Source: CAZPKH01 sp964407165
GTDB taxonomy: Bacteria; Bacteroidota; Bacteroidia; Bacteroidales; Muribaculaceae
Length of the DNA: 21,386 bases
Direction of reading: 5' to 3'
Assembly: GCA_964407165.1 (NCBI GenBank)
Contig: CAYOUJ010000043.1
Coordinates: 1 to 21,386, forward strand
Notes under the pieces: model-generated
Databases searched by the model: none
The model's input: only the letters and a program-made list of their open reading frames with translations
Told to the model about the DNA's origin: nothing
Translations under genes and position numbers: made by a program
Shown here: positions 21,037-21,386 of the stretch, piece by piece
How the letters are laid out: each line of letters begins with the position of its first letter
How positions within the stretch are numbered: position 1 is the stretch's first letter

Positions 21037-21258
21037 ATGCCCCAACGGGGCATGTTGATGATAACCCCGGGCAAGCGAAGCGCAGCCCGGGGAACAGGGC
21101 GCCCTCCTCCCGGCCCGCACCCCAAAGGGGTGCGCTGATGATTGGCTCTACTATCATCAGCGCACCCCTTTGGGGTGCATGTATATACTATTTGCCATTC
21201 TCCCCGGGGCTACGCTCCGCTTGCCCCGGGTTATCATCAGCGCACCCCTTTGGGGTGC
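21037..21258. repeat. REP/BIME-like palindrome cluster
   Basis: Six hairpins occur. ATGCCCC/GGGGCAT (21037-21053) and CCCCGGGC/GCCCGGGG with a 12-nt loop (21065-21092) form one forward unit, joined by GTTGATGATAA. A near-complementary reverse unit lies at 21203-21230 and 21242-21258. Between them lie a forward half unit (21116-21134) and a reverse half unit (21162-21178), which together form a 26-bp perfect inverted repeat around TGGCTCTACT. The linker GCTGATGAT recurs. This resembles bacterial interspersed mosaic elements mobilised by RAYT (Y1) transposases; no transposase gene is in the window. It fills the 364-bp gap between tatD and the next gene. Confidence 0.8.
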
Positions 21259-21310
21259 ACTTACAGAAAATGTTTCGAGAGTTAAAAAACTGAAGTTTAT
21301 GGCGGTTTCA

Positions 21311-21342
21311 TTTGGTTCTGTATGAGAAATTATGTAATTTTG
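21311..21342 (+). promoter_or_regulatory. Strong promoter of the gene leaving the window
   Basis: TTTG (21311-21314), a 20-bp spacer and TAATTTTG (21335-21342) match the Bacteroidetes consensus exactly. The leader of about 24 nt is A-rich (ACTAACA, CTTAACA, CCTCAAA) and leads to ATG 21373. Confidence 0.78.
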
Positions 21343-21372
21343 CGGCAAACTAACACTTAACACCTCAAAGAA

Positions 21373-21386
21373 ATGAAAAGACTGAA
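21373..21386 (+). CDS. Start of a further gene (first codons only)
   Basis: ATG AAA AGA CTG begins 24-30 nt after a perfect promoter and a typical A-rich leader. The four visible codons (MKRL) would suit the basic start of a signal peptide, but the product cannot be named. Confidence 0.55.

Noticed and set aside
1..21386. tRNA or rRNA genes
   Set aside because: I saw no cloverleaf-like conserved arms or rRNA segments; all strong hairpins are repeat-built and lack the T-loop consensus.

Overview
The window looks like a chromosomal segment of a GC-rich Bacteroidales bacterium, most likely a Muribaculaceae-type gut organism. The taxon is inferred from several signs: promoters of the Bacteroidetes type (TTTG, about 19-20 bp, TAnnTTTG), no Shine-Dalgarno sequences, A-rich leaders, an exported protein with a T9SS-like tail, a DUF4143 ATPase, and the recF-DUF721 and hemD-rnpA-yidD-tatD neighbourhoods. 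Coding DNA is GC-rich, while most intergenic DNA is AT-rich and highly structured.

Layout. 1-1919 (+): the end of a lipocalin-like gene, a secreted PD40 beta-propeller protein and a small outer-membrane barrel, probably one transcript. 2113-2880 (+): a four-helix-bundle protein with a C-terminal zinc ribbon. 2897-4757 (-): a compact recF - DUF721 - thioesterase operon whose promoter predicts an almost leaderless recF mRNA. 4891-9188 (-): a glutamate acid-resistance cluster, gadB - glsA - gadC. 9590-9865 (+): an HU-family protein. 10035-12941 (-): a 968-residue exported protein of unknown function. 13204-14604 (+): an aminopeptidase P family enzyme. 14661-15983 (-): a DUF4143 ATPase. 16222-16539 (-): a small membrane protein. 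16694-17395 (-): an XRE/S24 (CI/LexA-like) repressor, divergent from a LOG-family nucleotide hydrolase (17521-18060, +). 18070-21008 (+): DUF4271 membrane protein, hemD, rnpA, yidD and tatD. 21037-21258: a cluster of REP/BIME-like palindromes, followed by a strong promoter and the first codons of another gene.

How genes work together. GlsA makes glutamate from glutamine and releases ammonia. GadB decarboxylates glutamate to GABA and consumes a proton. GadC exchanges GABA for glutamate. Together they form a complete glutamine/glutamate-dependent acid-resistance module. The recF operon is housekeeping (recombination and replication repair), and the last block combines heme synthesis with tRNA processing (RnpA) and membrane-protein insertion (YidD).

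The most unusual feature lies between the genes. Many 3' ends carry short-period arrays, either 10-11 bp ATCGAT units or 7-8 bp units, that begin in or right after the stop codon and often fold into long perfect hairpins. ATCGAT units recur at six intergenic sites with near-helical spacing. The leader of the aminopeptidase gene is made entirely of six heptamers, and the same heptamer family reappears at its stop codon. I know of no named system that explains this, and it is the main candidate for something undescribed.
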